This document shows, piece by piece, positions 36,170 to 47,122 of a DNA stretch of 64,000 nt (position 1 is the stretch's first letter; the number at the start of each line of letters is the position of its first letter). The notes below the pieces were generated by a model that did no database searches, was not told the origin of the DNA, and worked only from the letters and a program-made list of their open reading frames with translations. The stretch is from an uncultured Luminiphilus sp. GTDB lineage: Bacteria; Pseudomonadota; Gammaproteobacteria; Pseudomonadales; Halieaceae. The stretch is taken from contig CALSMP010000003.1 in assembly GCA_943787485.1 (NCBI GenBank), positions 1 to 64,000 on the forward strand, given 5' to 3'. The translations under genes and the position numbers were made by a program.

Positions 36170-36432
36170 AACGATGGAATTCTGCCGCTGGCAGAGATTT
36201 AAAAAAATAACTACGTGAAATTCCACGCTGACAGGCGCACTGAACTGCAGGTCCAATCGACACAATCAGCAAGGATGTCGGCTCTGAACAGACCGTAAGC
36301 ATTACCTGTACGTTGCACTTTTCTTGCTTGCCAAGACCTCCCAATCCAACCGCTGACAAACTAGACTGTGGCGGTGCTCATCAAGAGAAAAAAGCCTTTG
36401 GGACACCATCCTTCGTGGGGAGGCCTGTGTTT

Positions 36433-38199
36433 ATGCTCCACCAATTTTTAGTGACAACGCTCTTGCTCGTCTCTGCCGCTGCTTATAGCTCCAACCAAGA
36501 TACGGTAAGACGGATCGCAGCCGCACCGGTCGATGAGTGGTTCTATGGGGTGGGGAGTGAAAAAAATACATGGCTGGGAGGTCAGCTACCCAACGCTCGG
36601 GGGGTAGAAGTGCCGCAGGGCGCCATAGCGAAGCGTAATGGCGGCTACGTGTGGGCGATGACTGCAGCTGGCAACAATCTTTGGTTTTCGTCCCTCAACA
36701 ATGGCTGGTGTGGCTGGATGATGGTGTCTTTGAACATCCTTCCGAATCAAAGTAGTCAATGGGTCTGTGAAACCTATAAGTCTCAATTCTCGGGTGAAAA
36801 CATCCACGGGGACAGCATCGCGGATGCTAGTACGGCTGCTTTCATACAACGTGATTGGCGACCACCGCAAATATTTTGGCGTAACAGCACGTCAGGGGTT
36901 GTGCACGAAGTAACCTCAGATGATCCCTCGCTCCAAAAAATCATCTCTAAAAGCTTCGGCTTCAGAGCGGCGGGAAGCGCAGATGGCGTCGTCTTTATGG
37001 CTTCTAATCCGCTTGTTCGGTCGGACGACGCGGTCTTCCTGCTCGCGTTCGATGGCACAACCGGCGAGTTTATTCAGGGGACAACTCTTAAGAACTACGT
37101 GAACGTTCGGCGATTCCTGACCTTGGATCACGACGACGGCAGCACCGGCCTTTACTTGCTGGTGGGCGCCGAAATGCACTCCTCCGACTACCCCAATCAT
37201 TTGTTGAGATGGACAGGCAGTCGGGAGCAGCCCTTCCAGGCCGCGTCGGGACACCCAAATACCCCGGGCTTTGAAGTGGTGGGCGATCTGCAGGACGCCG
37301 GCGTGGGGGCTGAGCTACTGTCGTATTCGAATCGACTTCTCGTCACCACGTGGGGGGGTGAGAATACCGCGGCTGCGTTGCTTCAATCGAATCCTATTCC
37401 CCCAAACGGCTTCAAACACGACGCCCGTGCTCGCTTCAAGAGTGTTTTCAATATAGCGGACTTCGAGCCGGATCCGATTATCGCCAAGGCCTGGTTATTG
37501 GGCGCTATCGAGGTTTATGAGGATAAGATCTACTGGGGCACGATGCACCCGGGTGCGCAGGCTTTTACACATCTGATGATGAAACACCCGAGCGTTTTGC
37601 TTTCAGCGGATGAAGCTGTAAGAAAATCCCATCGACAGACGCATTTGTTCCGGACCGATTTAACCGATCCAGACGATCCTGTTACCGAGTTACTTTATGG
37701 TGAGGAGCGCTATTGGGTCTATGACAACGGTCACTGGCGTCAAAAAGAGAACTTACTGGGTCTGTCGCCACTGTTTGGCAAATCGGGCTACGGGAACATG
37801 TTTAACGAGTACACATGGACGCTCAAAGCCTACGGAGAAAGCTTGTACGTTGGGACATTTGATATCTCCGGCCCTATGCAACTTTTTCGCAGGGGTATCG
37901 ATTGCGCCATCACCTGTTTCGCTCTCGAGTCACTCGCGGCTGAGACAAAGGCCGACAACGAGCAGCCGGGATTCGATCTCCTAAGATTCGACTCCGCCGA
38001 TAGCCCCGCTGTCGTGGTTACCAAGGACGGGTTTGGTCATGTGACAAGCACAGGGGTCCGCAACGCTGTTATTGTCGACGACACTTTGTATCTAGGCACT
38101 GCCAGCTCAGCAAACCTCGACTCTGCCGGAGGTCAAGCGGGCTGGGGGTTATTCGAGGTAAAGAAGCCACTGGCGGCGGGCAATCTGCCTCGACATTAG
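36433..38199 (+). CDS. Secreted protein of unknown function, possible beta-propeller
   Basis: This is a 588-residue exported protein. The start at 36433 has GGGGAGG at a good distance and gives a signal peptide (LHQFLVTTLLLVSAAAYS); the open frame 40 codons upstream is not signal-like. The mature part has repeated short strands with Trp, Gly and Asp (DEWFYGVGSEKNTW, LWFSSLNNGWCGW, LYVGTFDISGPMQLF, LYLGTASSANLD), the pattern of a propeller. Paired Cys (CAITC, plus two Trp-Cys sites) suggest disulfides. I recognise no family. It ends tail-to-tail with a 2OG oxygenase (4-base overlap). Confidence 0.75.
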   Translation: MLHQFLVTTLLLVSAAAYSSNQDTVRRIAAAPVDEWFYGVGSEKNTWLGGQLPNARGVEVPQGAIAKRNGGYVWAMTAAGNNLWFSSLNNGWCGWMMVSLNILPNQSSQWVCETYKSQFSGENIHGDSIADASTAAFIQRDWRPPQIFWRNSTSGVVHEVTSDDPSLQKIISKSFGFRAAGSADGVVFMASNPLVRSDDAVFLLAFDGTTGEFIQGTTLKNYVNVRRFLTLDHDDGSTGLYLLVGAEMHSSDYPNHLLRWTGSREQPFQAASGHPNTPGFEVVGDLQDAGVGAELLSYSNRLLVTTWGGENTAAALLQSNPIPPNGFKHDARARFKSVFNIADFEPDPIIAKAWLLGAIEVYEDKIYWGTMHPGAQAFTHLMMKHPSVLLSADEAVRKSHRQTHLFRTDLTDPDDPVTELLYGEERYWVYDNGHWRQKENLLGLSPLFGKSGYGNMFNEYTWTLKAYGESLYVGTFDISGPMQLFRRGIDCAITCFALESLAAETKADNEQPGFDLLRFDSADSPAVVVTKDGFGHVTSTGVRNAVIVDDTLYLGTASSANLDSAGGQAGWGLFEVKKPLAAGNLPRH

Positions 38200-38996
38200 C
38201 CCATCCTATTCTCGTGGATGTCTTCGGTGAGATTCTTCTCTAGCATTGCAAATAGCTTTTGCACTGAGGAATTCCCTCCGCTGTCTCCATTGGCATCGAA
38301 TTGCCAAAGCGCGCCATCGAGGTCGGGGTTAGCAAAATATACAATGCCGTGCCGAACGGGATCTGTGGCTTTTTGGCCAACAACCCGATGTGTCACGGCA
38401 CCCACAGGACGTGCTGAGTAAGCAGTGATAAAGCGCAGAGCTTCACCAAAATTGATCACAAAATGACCGGGTAACACCGGTACGTCTTGAAAGGCGCCGT
38501 CGATCTCAACTTGGAGCCCCGGTGCAATTGCATCAAGTATCGTGACGAAGCCGTAATCGGTGTGGGGCCTGAGTCCCCACGCTGACACGTGGGTATCGTA
38601 GTGCACAAAGTTGAGAAAGGCCGTTCCGGCGCCAGTGGCGTAACCGGCTGACGCGCGGCCCCACAGATTTTCAGGAATACCCGACTGATGCAAGACTTCA
38701 CGGATAATGGCGATACCGAAGCTGTCGAGACAACGGCCAAACTCGGCAATATGCTGGGGGTAGTGCAGGTCCCAATGATGGCGACGGAGTGCCAGCTTAG
38801 TTTGCTGGTTGTTCTCTAGCGCAATGAATCCCTCCAGCTCACCATACTGGGTAATGGCACGATAAGGGCTGTCGGCGGCGAGGAGCGATCGACCAAAATC
38901 GCGAGGGTCCTCGAGATTCAACTCATCAGGCGTCTTAAGATAAAAGACACCCAGATCCCAGGCACGGTCAAGGTCTGCAGCGGACGAAAAAGCCAA
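38196..38996 (-). CDS. 2-oxoglutarate/Fe(II) oxygenase, isopenicillin-N-synthase fold
   Basis: This 266-residue enzyme has the non-heme iron triad: His and Asp in RPHTDYGFVTIL and a distal His in VTHRVVG, followed by the 2OG-binding R-H-G-I-V-Y-F segment. The family hydroxylates or desaturates small molecules using oxygen and 2-oxoglutarate. It is shorter at the N-terminus than many family members (about 300-340) but the core is intact. Substrate unknown. It is convergent with the secreted protein and transcribed alone. Confidence 0.85.
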   Translation of the reverse strand: MAFSSAADLDRAWDLGVFYLKTPDELNLEDPRDFGRSLLAADSPYRAITQYGELEGFIALENNQQTKLALRRHHWDLHYPQHIAEFGRCLDSFGIAIIREVLHQSGIPENLWGRASAGYATGAGTAFLNFVHYDTHVSAWGLRPHTDYGFVTILDAIAPGLQVEIDGAFQDVPVLPGHFVINFGEALRFITAYSARPVGAVTHRVVGQKATDPVRHGIVYFANPDLDGALWQFDANGDSGGNSSVQKLFAMLEKNLTEDIHENRMG

Positions 38997-39130
38997 GCGC
39001 CCTCCACCCCTGCTGTCATCAGGCGCGACAGCAGCAATTGGGAGGTGCTCTCGTTAAGCCCGGTCGTACCGCTACTAGATCCCATACCCACATCCCCATA
39101 AACGGAGAGGCAACTACCAAAGAGCCTGCT

Positions 39131-40177
39131 TTAGGCCGCCGACTGACCCTCTCGGTCTCTCAGCATGCTAAGAGCGGTGTCTTCAATCATGTCTTCCTGC
39201 CCGCCAATCATTTTCTTGCGCCCCAGCTCTAACAGAATGTCTCGGGGTGGGATGCCGTATTTTTCGCCCAAACGATTCGCGTGTAATAGGAACGTGCTGT
39301 AGACCCCCGCATACCCCAGCGTCAACGATGACCTGTCGATGCGCACGATGTGGTCCATCATGGGGAATACCAGTTCTTCGGCCATGTCCATGAGCGCAAA
39401 CATGTCGCAGCCGGTCTCAATGCCCATGCGATCGCACACCGCCACAAATGCCTCCAGTGGGGTATTACCCGCTCCCGCCCCAAGGCCTGCCACCGAGCAG
39501 TCGATACGACTGGCTCCCGCTCGCACCGCCGCAATCGAGTTAGCAATACCCATCCCGAGGTTGTTGTGGCCATGAAATCCAATCTCGGTACCCGCATCGA
39601 GGGTATCCCGCAACGCGGCCACATACTCGGTAACATCTTCGGGCAACATGTACCCAGCCGAGTCGGTGACATACACGGTTTGCGCCCCGTAGGATTCCAT
39701 TTTCTTCGCTTCCTCTGCCAGACCGCTCGCAGTGTTCAAATGCGCCATCATCAAAAAGCCCGAGGTATCCATGCCTAGTTCACGGCCACAAGCAATGTGC
39801 TGGGGAGAGGTATCCGCCTCGGTACTGTGGGTTGCTATATGCACGCTGCGAACGCCATGGGCATGCGCGACGCGCAATTCATCCATCGTGCCGAGGCCCG
39901 GTATCAACAGCACCGACATCACTGTGTTGTTTAATACTGGCGCCACCGCGTCCCAATATTCTTCATTGCTGTGCAGCGCAAAGCCGTGCTGGAGCGAGTT
40001 TCCCCCAAGACCGGCGCCGTGCGTGACCTGAATCATAGGCACGCCCGCGTGCTCCATCGCCTCAGCGAAGGTCCTCATTTGATCCGTAGTGATCTGCTCT
40101 TTCTTTGCATGCATACCATCACGCAAACACATGTCATGACAGATGACTTTTCGTCCGTGTAAATCCGATTTGCTCAT
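39131..40177 (-). CDS. dmpG: 4-hydroxy-2-oxovalerate aldolase
   Basis: This aldolase splits 4-hydroxy-2-oxoacids to pyruvate and an aldehyde at the end of meta-cleavage pathways. The 348 residues begin with the HMGL-like metal motif [14 protein letters not shown], carry [15 protein letters not shown] with the metal His pair, and end in the dehydrogenase-contacting helical domain. The gene overlaps the acetaldehyde dehydrogenase by 4 bases (ATGA), consistent with the channelled heteromer DmpFG. No ring-cleavage dioxygenase is adjacent, so the incoming 2-hydroxydienoate arises elsewhere. Confidence 0.93.
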   Translation of the reverse strand: MSKSDLHGRKVICHDMCLRDGMHAKKEQITTDQMRTFAEAMEHAGVPMIQVTHGAGLGGNSLQHGFALHSNEEYWDAVAPVLNNTVMSVLLIPGLGTMDELRVAHAHGVRSVHIATHSTEADTSPQHIACGRELGMDTSGFLMMAHLNTASGLAEEAKKMESYGAQTVYVTDSAGYMLPEDVTEYVAALRDTLDAGTEIGFHGHNNLGMGIANSIAAVRAGASRIDCSVAGLGAGAGNTPLEAFVAVCDRMGIETGCDMFALMDMAEELVFPMMDHIVRIDRSSLTLGYAGVYSTFLLHANRLGEKYGIPPRDILLELGRKKMIGGQEDMIEDTALSMLRDREGQSAA

Positions 40178-41079
40178 ACCGCCTCCGCCACTAATTTCAG
40201 CTCACCGCTGAGTATTTTTTCGGCATACATCTCAGCTGTGCGCGCCGCCGCCGCCGTCATGATGTCGAGGTTTCCCGCGTAAGTAGGCAAGTAATCACCC
40301 AGTCCCGCTACCTCCATAAAGACGCCCACTTTATTGCCCTCGAATACTGGTCCATTCACCAGACGGTAACCGGGAACGTAATGCTGCACTTTTTCAATCA
40401 TCTCCATGAGCGATGCTGTGATCTTTGCCTCGTTGGGCGCTTCTTCGGTCATGCAATAAATGGTATTTCGCATGATCATCGGAGGCTCCGCCGGATTGAT
40501 AATGCAAAGTGCCTTACCCTTTTTGGCACCGCCAATGGCGCAGACTGCGTCTGACGTTGTATAGGTAAATTCATCCAGGTTTGCTCGCGTCCCGGCTCCA
40601 ATCGAGAGCGAAGCAAGGCTGGCGATAATCTCCGCGTATTCAACGCCCTGTACTCGGCTTACGCCGTATACAATTGGGATAGTCGCCTGACCCGCGCAGG
40701 AGATCATGTTGACGTTCATGGTTTCCGCGAGCTCGTCCAAATTTACTGGTGGCACGCACAGGGGGCCAATCGCGGCGGGCGTCAAATCAACCATGAACAC
40801 GCCGTGAGCGTTCATCTTTTCTGAGTTCTCTTTGTGCACATAAGCCGAGGTCGCATCAAAGGCAATCTGGATGCCATCAGCCACTAAATGTGGCAGCACG
40901 CCATCGACACCGGCCGCCGTAGTTTTCAGCCCCATGTCGCGCGCCCTGGCAAGTCCTTCGGACTCAGGGTCAATGCCCACCATCCATACCGGATCTAGCA
41001 CTTCACTGCGTTTGAGTTTGTAGAGTAAATCAGTCCCGATATTTCCCGAACCAATTAACACGCATTTTACTTTTGACAC
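40174..41079 (-). CDS. dmpF: Acetaldehyde dehydrogenase (acetylating)
   Basis: This dehydrogenase oxidises the aldehyde from the aldolase to acyl-CoA with NAD and CoA. The 301-residue protein has the Rossmann motif [15 protein letters not shown] and the nucleophile Cys in [17 protein letters not shown]. It is first in a two-gene operon with the aldolase, overlapping by 4 bases. Substrate size (acetaldehyde or propionaldehyde) cannot be determined. The steroid (Hsa) and aromatic (Dmp/Mhp/Xyl) versions are not separable by eye. Confidence 0.93.
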   Translation of the reverse strand: MSKVKCVLIGSGNIGTDLLYKLKRSEVLDPVWMVGIDPESEGLARARDMGLKTTAAGVDGVLPHLVADGIQIAFDATSAYVHKENSEKMNAHGVFMVDLTPAAIGPLCVPPVNLDELAETMNVNMISCAGQATIPIVYGVSRVQGVEYAEIIASLASLSIGAGTRANLDEFTYTTSDAVCAIGGAKKGKALCIINPAEPPMIMRNTIYCMTEEAPNEAKITASLMEMIEKVQHYVPGYRLVNGPVFEGNKVGVFMEVAGLGDYLPTYAGNLDIMTAAAARTAEMYAEKILSGELKLVAEAV

Positions 41080-41406
41080 CTGGACGATCCTCTCTTCCTG
41101 GGGGCGTTTAAAGTCTACTATTCTAGGCCATCCTCAAAAAAAAACCTCGTCCACTTGAGTAGCCTTAGGACACGGCCAAAAACCACTTACTGCGCCGTCT
41201 CAAGACACTACGGAAACACAGGCCTCGAAGGGCCCTACCTAATACCGCGGCGGCTCTGCGGATAGGCCGGCTAATGCATTTGAATGCGCGATTATGCAGG
41301 CGTTTAGCGGCTTCTTGGCGTAAAGTCTCCACCATACGATCGTGCGAGAGCCCGATAGGACTCATAGCCCCGCACACTGAACCAACAGAATAAAGCAGGA
41401 AAACTG
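41080..41406. other. Divergent intergenic region, no gene seen
   Basis: These 327 bases separate the dehydrogenase/aldolase operon from the hydratase. They include an A9 run at 41136-41144 and an Arg-rich open frame on the minus strand (41165-41377) that looks non-coding. AGGA lies before the hydratase start. Both promoters of the lower meta-cleavage genes must lie here, but no clear consensus is seen. Confidence 0.4.
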
Positions 41407-42189
41407 ATGAACAACGATCTCATTCGCCAACTCGGTGACACGCTGTACGGCGCTTTAACGACCCAAACAACCGTTGCGCCCCTCACCGAAACCCATCCCG
41501 ACATCACTATTGAAGATGCCTACAAAATATCTCTGCACCTGCTCGAGCAACGCCTCGCCGCTGGCGAGCGCGTCATTGGCAAAAAAATAGGCGTAACCAG
41601 CGCGGCCGTCATGGACATGCTTGATGTTCGCCAGCCGGATTTTGGTTTTATGACCGATGCGATGCGTTACGACGGTGAAATGCCGATCTCAAAAACCTTA
41701 ATTCAACCCCGGGCAGAAGGTGAAGTCGCTTTTCTACTCAAAAAAACCTTAACCGGGCCCGGCATTACCAATACGGACGTTGTCGCAGCCACCGAAGCCG
41801 TTGTTCCCTGTTTCGAGGTGGTCGACTCCCGCATTCAGGACTGGAAAATAAAAATCCAGGACACCGTGGCTGACAATGCCAGCTGCGGGTTGTTTACGAT
41901 CAATGAAAATGCCGCACTGGACCCGCGCAACATAGATCTCGCGGCCTGCGAAATGGTTGTTATCAAAAATGGACAGACAATCTCGACGGGTACAGGCGCC
42001 GCGGCAATGGGCAGTCCCGTCACTTGTGTTACTTGGCTGGCCAACACGCTAGGGGAATATGGCATTTCCCTAAACGCCGGGGATATTATTTTAAGTGGCA
42101 GCCTTGTGCCCTTAGAACCAGTAACTGCGGGTGACGTCATGACTGTGCAAATTAAAGGTATGGGTGAATGCACCGTACGCTTCACCTAG
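41407..42189 (+). CDS. dmpE: 2-oxopent-4-enoate (2-hydroxypenta-2,4-dienoate) hydratase
   Basis: This enzyme adds water to 2-hydroxydienoates to give 4-hydroxy-2-oxoacids, the aldolase substrate. The 260-residue sequence closely follows XylJ/DmpE of the TOL and phenol pathways as I remember them (ERVIGKKIGVTS, QPRAEGEVAFLLKK, CFEVVDSRIQDWKIK, ADNASCGLF). The metal-binding glutamates lie in the RAEGEVAF segment. It is divergent from the dmpFG-like pair, so the three complete a lower meta-cleavage branch. Confidence 0.92.
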   Translation: MNNDLIRQLGDTLYGALTTQTTVAPLTETHPDITIEDAYKISLHLLEQRLAAGERVIGKKIGVTSAAVMDMLDVRQPDFGFMTDAMRYDGEMPISKTLIQPRAEGEVAFLLKKTLTGPGITNTDVVAATEAVVPCFEVVDSRIQDWKIKIQDTVADNASCGLFTINENAALDPRNIDLAACEMVVIKNGQTISTGTGAAAMGSPVTCVTWLANTLGEYGISLNAGDIILSGSLVPLEPVTAGDVMTVQIKGMGECTVRFT

Positions 42190-42311
42190 CGCCGCAAAAG
42201 TTATTGCACTGAATGACAAACACTTTATCCCAGGCGGGCCACACCGACAGAATCTAGTACCAGCAGAATACGTCCCTTAAATCAGAGCAGCTAGAAGCAC
42301 CGAGTAATAGA

Positions 42312-43553
42312 TTAGAGACGCTCAATAATGATTGCAGGCGCCATACCGCCGGCTGCACACATGGTAATCAGCGCGTAACGTTTTTGCTGACGCTCAAGTT
42401 CATCCAGCGCCGTGCCGATGAGTATCGACCCGGTTGCCCCTATCGGGTGACCAAGCGCCATGGCCCCGCCGTTGATATTTACCTTCTCGCGATCCAAATC
42501 CAGCCTTCGAATAAAGCGCTCGGCAACGACCGCGAAGGCTTCGTTGATTTCCCACACATCAATGTCTTCTTTCTTTAAACCCGCTTTCATCAGCACTTTT
42601 TCGGCGGCAGGCACCGGTGCGTTAAGCATAAGGGTCGGACAATCTCCCATATTTGCCATCGCCACGACCCGAGCTCGGGGCGTCATCCCCGTTTTATTCA
42701 TATAGGCCTCGGAGGCCAACAGAAGCGCGGCGGCACCATCAACCACACCCGACGAATTGCCCGCGTGATGGATGTGATTGAACTCAGTAATCTCTGGATA
42801 TTTTCGCTGAATCAGCGCGCCATAGGTTGTACCGACTTCGTCGACCGGGATGTCGCGCAGCATGCTGAAAACGGTTTTCAGTTCAGCGAGGCCTTCTTTG
42901 GTGGTCTCTGGACGAGGAAATTCCTCGTGATCAAGTGCCACTGAGCCATCAGGGTTCTTTACGGTAATCAAGGATTTATCAAACCGCCCCTCAGCGATGG
43001 CGCGCGCCGCGCGTGCCTGACTGATCAAAGCCAAATTATCGACGGCATCGCGATCAATATCCTCAAGGGTGGCGATGGCGTCGGCACAAACCCCCTGCTG
43101 TGATTGTGGATGCATGGCACGGAGATCGAGGTTATCCGAGTCAATCATTGGTGGCTTGGTGGGGTCTGCGAGCTGTCCATGATAGCTCATCATCTCGGTA
43201 CCTCCGGCGATGACCAGATCCTCCATGCCGGACATGATTTGCGCCGCAGCAAGATTCACCGTGGTAATACCCGAGCCGCAAAACCGATCGAGCGTGACGC
43301 CGGATGATCGCACGTCGTAGCCGGCATTTAGCGCCGCCATGCGTCCCAAATCGCCACCCTGCTTCCCCGTCTGGGAAGAGGTACCCCAAATGATGTCGTC
43401 CACCTCCGCGGTGTTGAGGTTGTTGCGCTCCGCCAAGGCACTGAGCACTGTTGAACCCAGATAAGAGGGATGTAAATGAGCAAGGGACCCCTTGCCGACC
43501 TTACCAATGCCTCGCGGGGTGCGGCATGTATCAACAATATAAGCATTAGTCAT
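42312..43553 (-). CDS. Acetyl-CoA acyltransferase (thiolase)
   Basis: This 413-residue true thiolase has all catalytic residues: Cys in LDRFCGSGITTVN (about 93), His in GGAMALGHPIGATGS and Cys in MCAAGGMAPA. It contrasts with the Cys-less thiolase-fold protein at 26837. It would thiolyse a 3-oxoacyl-CoA in the last step of beta-oxidation. GGAG precedes the ATG. It is monocistronic and convergent with the hydratase. Confidence 0.93.
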   Translation of the reverse strand: MTNAYIVDTCRTPRGIGKVGKGSLAHLHPSYLGSTVLSALAERNNLNTAEVDDIIWGTSSQTGKQGGDLGRMAALNAGYDVRSSGVTLDRFCGSGITTVNLAAAQIMSGMEDLVIAGGTEMMSYHGQLADPTKPPMIDSDNLDLRAMHPQSQQGVCADAIATLEDIDRDAVDNLALISQARAARAIAEGRFDKSLITVKNPDGSVALDHEEFPRPETTKEGLAELKTVFSMLRDIPVDEVGTTYGALIQRKYPEITEFNHIHHAGNSSGVVDGAAALLLASEAYMNKTGMTPRARVVAMANMGDCPTLMLNAPVPAAEKVLMKAGLKKEDIDVWEINEAFAVVAERFIRRLDLDREKVNINGGAMALGHPIGATGSILIGTALDELERQQKRYALITMCAAGGMAPAIIIERL

Positions 43554-43660
43554 AATTTTCTCCGGAGGGTGCGCTGGTTTAAATCTGGACGGTCTGAGTT
43601 AAGCGGCACGCTACGCCGGCTTCTGGGGATGGTCAAGGACAGACCCTTGATAAGCACTTG

Positions 43661-44371
43661 TCAGGAAGCGCGTAGATCGCTTGGTGAAAAACGATAGCCA
43701 GCGCCGCTGACAGTTTGTATCAGTCCGCTGTAAGCGGCGTTACTGTTTTGAAGGATCTTGCGCAATCGGCGAATGTGGACATCTACCGTGCGCTCCTGGA
43801 CAGCCGCCTTATGTCCCCATAGCTGGTTCAGCAGCTTTGTCCGCGAGTGAACGTGATCGGGATTAGCCATAAAAAAGTGAAGTAGCTTAAATTCCGTGGG
43901 GCCTATCGCTAGCGCCGCACCATCTAGCGTCACCCGATGACTAACGGTATCCAAGGCTAACTCCCCAACGCGGAATTCACTTTGATTGGCACTAGCGCCA
44001 CTTTTACGAAGCGTCGCCTTTATCCGGGCGATAAGTTCCTTTGACGAAAATGGCTTGGTGATGTAGTCACTAGCGCCCATATCCAAGGCCTGCACGACGT
44101 TGTCCTCCTCGGTTCTCGCCGTCAGCATGATAATGGGCAAATCCTTAGTGGCCTGTTCGTTGCGAAGGCGTCTCAATAACTCGATACCACTGCCCCCTGG
44201 CAACATCCAATCCAGCAACACAATATCGGGGGGTACGTCGCTAATCTCCGTGTAGGCTTCCTGGATGGTGCCGGCTTCTGCGCACTCAAAGTCAGCCGCC
44301 TCGAGCGCAAACCGAAGCATTTCACGGATGGCAACTTCGTCATCTACCAGCAGAACATTAGGGGTGGACAT
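43661..44371 (-). CDS. phoB: Phosphate-regulon response regulator PhoB
   Basis: This 236-residue OmpR/PhoB regulator has a receiver with phosphoacceptor Asp54 (VLLDWMLPGGSG), Thr in LTAR and Lys in TKPFSSKEL, then a winged-helix with RTVDVHIRRLRKIL. It activates phosphate-scavenging genes when phosphate is low. The ATG at 44371 is preferred to a TTG six codons upstream. No phoR kinase gene is adjacent. The TonB receptor and duplicated lipoprotein upstream on the same strand could be members of the regulon (inference). Confidence 0.9.
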   Translation of the reverse strand: MSTPNVLLVDDEVAIREMLRFALEAADFECAEAGTIQEAYTEISDVPPDIVLLDWMLPGGSGIELLRRLRNEQATKDLPIIMLTARTEEDNVVQALDMGASDYITKPFSSKELIARIKATLRKSGASANQSEFRVGELALDTVSHRVTLDGAALAIGPTEFKLLHFFMANPDHVHSRTKLLNQLWGHKAAVQERTVDVHIRRLRKILQNSNAAYSGLIQTVSGAGYRFSPSDLRAS

Positions 44372-44448
44372 GACGAGAAGAGGCTCCAATCGGGTTTATG
44401 AGCCGCCATTTTGAGTGGATCAAACCGTGGCAGTCAATGAACAAGCGA

Positions 44449-44478
44449 AGCCGGGGGCCTCAATGAGTCCACCCGGCT
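44449..44478 (-). terminator. GC-rich hairpin between lipoprotein gene and phoB
   Basis: AGCCGGG (44449-44455) pairs with CCCGGCT (44472-44478), with further pairing inside. It lies 26 bases beyond the lipoprotein stop. The following sequence on the minus strand has no T run, so it may be a weak terminator or a processing hairpin. Confidence 0.4.
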
Positions 44479-44503
44479 ATTTATTGAGAAAATTAGCTAC
44501 ATT

Positions 44504-47122
44504 TTACAGCGATCCGGAAACCGTCCAGCCAGCCCACCATGGATCGGAACCGTCAGGATTGACTGCCCCGATGTAGTCAGTCGAGTCAAAATAGTCACCA
44601 TCTGCCACCGAATCGGCATAGGCGCCATTGATGGCATCCCAGTCGAGGGGCGACAGACCGGAGGCTTCCGGAGCCTGAGAGCTCAGCAGTGCGTCAAGCG
44701 CCGCATCCGTCTCCACCACTGTCGATGCGTCAAAGCTCACGTTGGAACCCGACAGGCTGCCGTGGACACCGCTCCCCTGACCACAATCCTGGATCCAGTT
44801 GTTGATGACCAGAGCCGACCCAACAAGAGCCTCAGAACCGGAGCCGTCCACGTTAATACAAGTATCGACCGCTGTTTCAGAGGAGTCCGCGACGGTCACA
44901 ACGGTATTGTGAAAGAACCCACCAGAGCGCTTCTTAAAGTTCAAGCTGTACGTCGCGCGATCAGCAACCTTATCGTTGATGATAGTCACGTTAGCCAACG
45001 TCGGCTTTGATAGGAAGCCATCAGCTGAACCCTCGGTGTCCATCTCAAACGCTTCACCCTTCGACGCGCCCTGCTTAACGATGATGTACTGCAAGTTACC
45101 CTGATAGCCTTCGTCCCAATCGACGGAATCATCGTTGTTGTTGGTAAAGACACCGTGCTTGACGTTGACGTTACCTCCGTAGAACTCAATGCCATCATCC
45201 GAATTGCCGTGAACTTGAATGTAGTCCATCTCGGTACCGCGACCAACGCTCACCAGTGAAATACCGTTGATTTCATTACCGGTTGAGAATTCATAGCCGC
45301 CCTCGGCTACAACGACATACCGTAAGACACCACTACTGTCGTCCGGATCATAGCCACCAGCAAAGCCAGACTCGCCCTCAGAGTCGATATCGCAGTAAGA
45401 ACCACCCACAGCGCACTCGTTATGGGGCGCGTAGCCGTGCATGATCAGACCACCCCACTCACCGGAGCCATCAAGGCCGTCATCATCTGATGAAAACACG
45501 ATAGGCGCGGACTTTGTTCCCATCGCCATTAATTTGCTTCCACGTGTAATGACTAGATTTGCAAAGGTGCCAGTCTTGCCAAACACTTTGACTCCCGCCT
45601 CGATGGTCAAGGTCACTTCGCGAACCGAAGAGCCATCGGCCAGAGAGCCATCGCCGTTAGTTTCTAGCTGCCCGTTGCCGTTGCCGACGGTCACGCGTCC
45701 CTCCATCAGATAATCAACGCCAGCCGTCAACGTCATATCGGAAGATATGGTGGGGGGCAGTAAACAGAGGCCCGCCTCAAGTTCATCGGTGCCCGCGGGG
45801 CAGGTAGCGACCGGGATGCTGGGGTTACCGACAGATCCTTCGACGGTCCAGCCGGCCCACCACACGTCACTGCCATCGGGATTGACAGCACCAATGTAGT
45901 CAGTCGCATCGAGATAGGACGCGTCGGCGACAGATTCGGGGTAGGCGCCATTAACCGACGCCCAGTCTATAGGACTCTCGAGCATGGCTGCCGATGCTTG
46001 AGACGCAAAGTTATCGTCAAGCTGTGCAGCAACGGCCGATATAGTGCCATTATCAAGGCCCGACACATTAGCCAGAACACCCTGATCACCGGAGCCTGAC
46101 GCGCAGTCCTGGATCCAGTTGTTCAACACCAGAGCTTCGCCCACCAGCGCTTCAGAACCAGACCCATCGACGTTGACACAACTGGCCATGGCCGTCTCTG
46201 AATCAGGCGACACTGTCACTACCGTGTTGTGGAAAAACCCGCCAGAGCGCTTCTTAAAATTAAGGCTGTAGGTCGCACGATCCGCTACCTTGTCTGCCAC
46301 GACGGTAACATTTGACAACGTTGGCTTGGACAAGAACCCCTCTGAGGAGCCCTCGGTATCCATCTCAAAGGCTTCTCCTTTAGACGCACCCTGCTTCACG
46401 ATAATGTATTGCAGGTTACCTTGGTAACCTTCGTCCCAGTCGACCGAATCATCATTGTTGTTAGTGAATACGCCATGCTTCAAGTTGACGTTGCCGCCGT
46501 AAAACTCAATACCGTCATCAGAGTTTCCGTGTACTTGGATGTAATCCATCTCAGTGCCACTGCCAACGCCCACCAGTGAGATTCCATTGATCTCGTTACC
46601 CGTTGAAAATTCGTAACCACCTTCAGCGACGACGACATAGCGCAACACGCCACTGCTGTCGCTGGCATCATAACCACCCGCAAAACCAGACTCACCCTCA
46701 GAGTCGATGTCACAATAGCTTCCACCCTCCGGACACTCGTTGTGTGGTGCGTAACCGTGAATAATCAACCCGCCCCACTCGCCGGAGCCGTCATAGCCAT
46801 CATCGTCTGACGAGAACACGATGGGCGCCTCTGCGGTGCCCATTGCCATAATTTTGCTACCACGGGTAACAAGAAGGTTGGCAAACGTCCCGCTTTTACC
46901 AAACACCTCGACACCCGCCTCAATCGTGAGCGTGACCGCCTGCACAGCACTACCATCTGCTAGGGAGCCGTCACCATTGGTCTCGAGTTGGCCATTACCG
47001 TTACCCACTGTCACCCGATCGGACATCAAGTAGCTGACCCCAGCTGACAGCGTTAAATCGCTGGACACGGTGGCTGGCAATTCGCACAATCCCGCCGTCA
47101 CCTCAGCTGTCCCTTCAGGGCA
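44504..47122 (-). repeat. Tandem 1.3-kb intragenic duplication
   Basis: The lipoprotein coding sequence consists of two tandem copies, 47122-45803 and 45802-44504. Long stretches of protein are identical between copies, while many third-codon positions differ. The duplication therefore is not recent, and the protein sequence is under constraint in both copies. Confidence 0.8.

Noticed and set aside
41165..41377. Arg-rich 70-codon frame in the divergent region
   Set aside because: Composition is typical of a GC-rich non-coding frame and it would block the hydratase promoter.
44504..47122. Assembly duplication of the lipoprotein gene
   Set aside because: The two copies differ at many third-codon positions and in the linker, so they are not an artefact of identical sequence.
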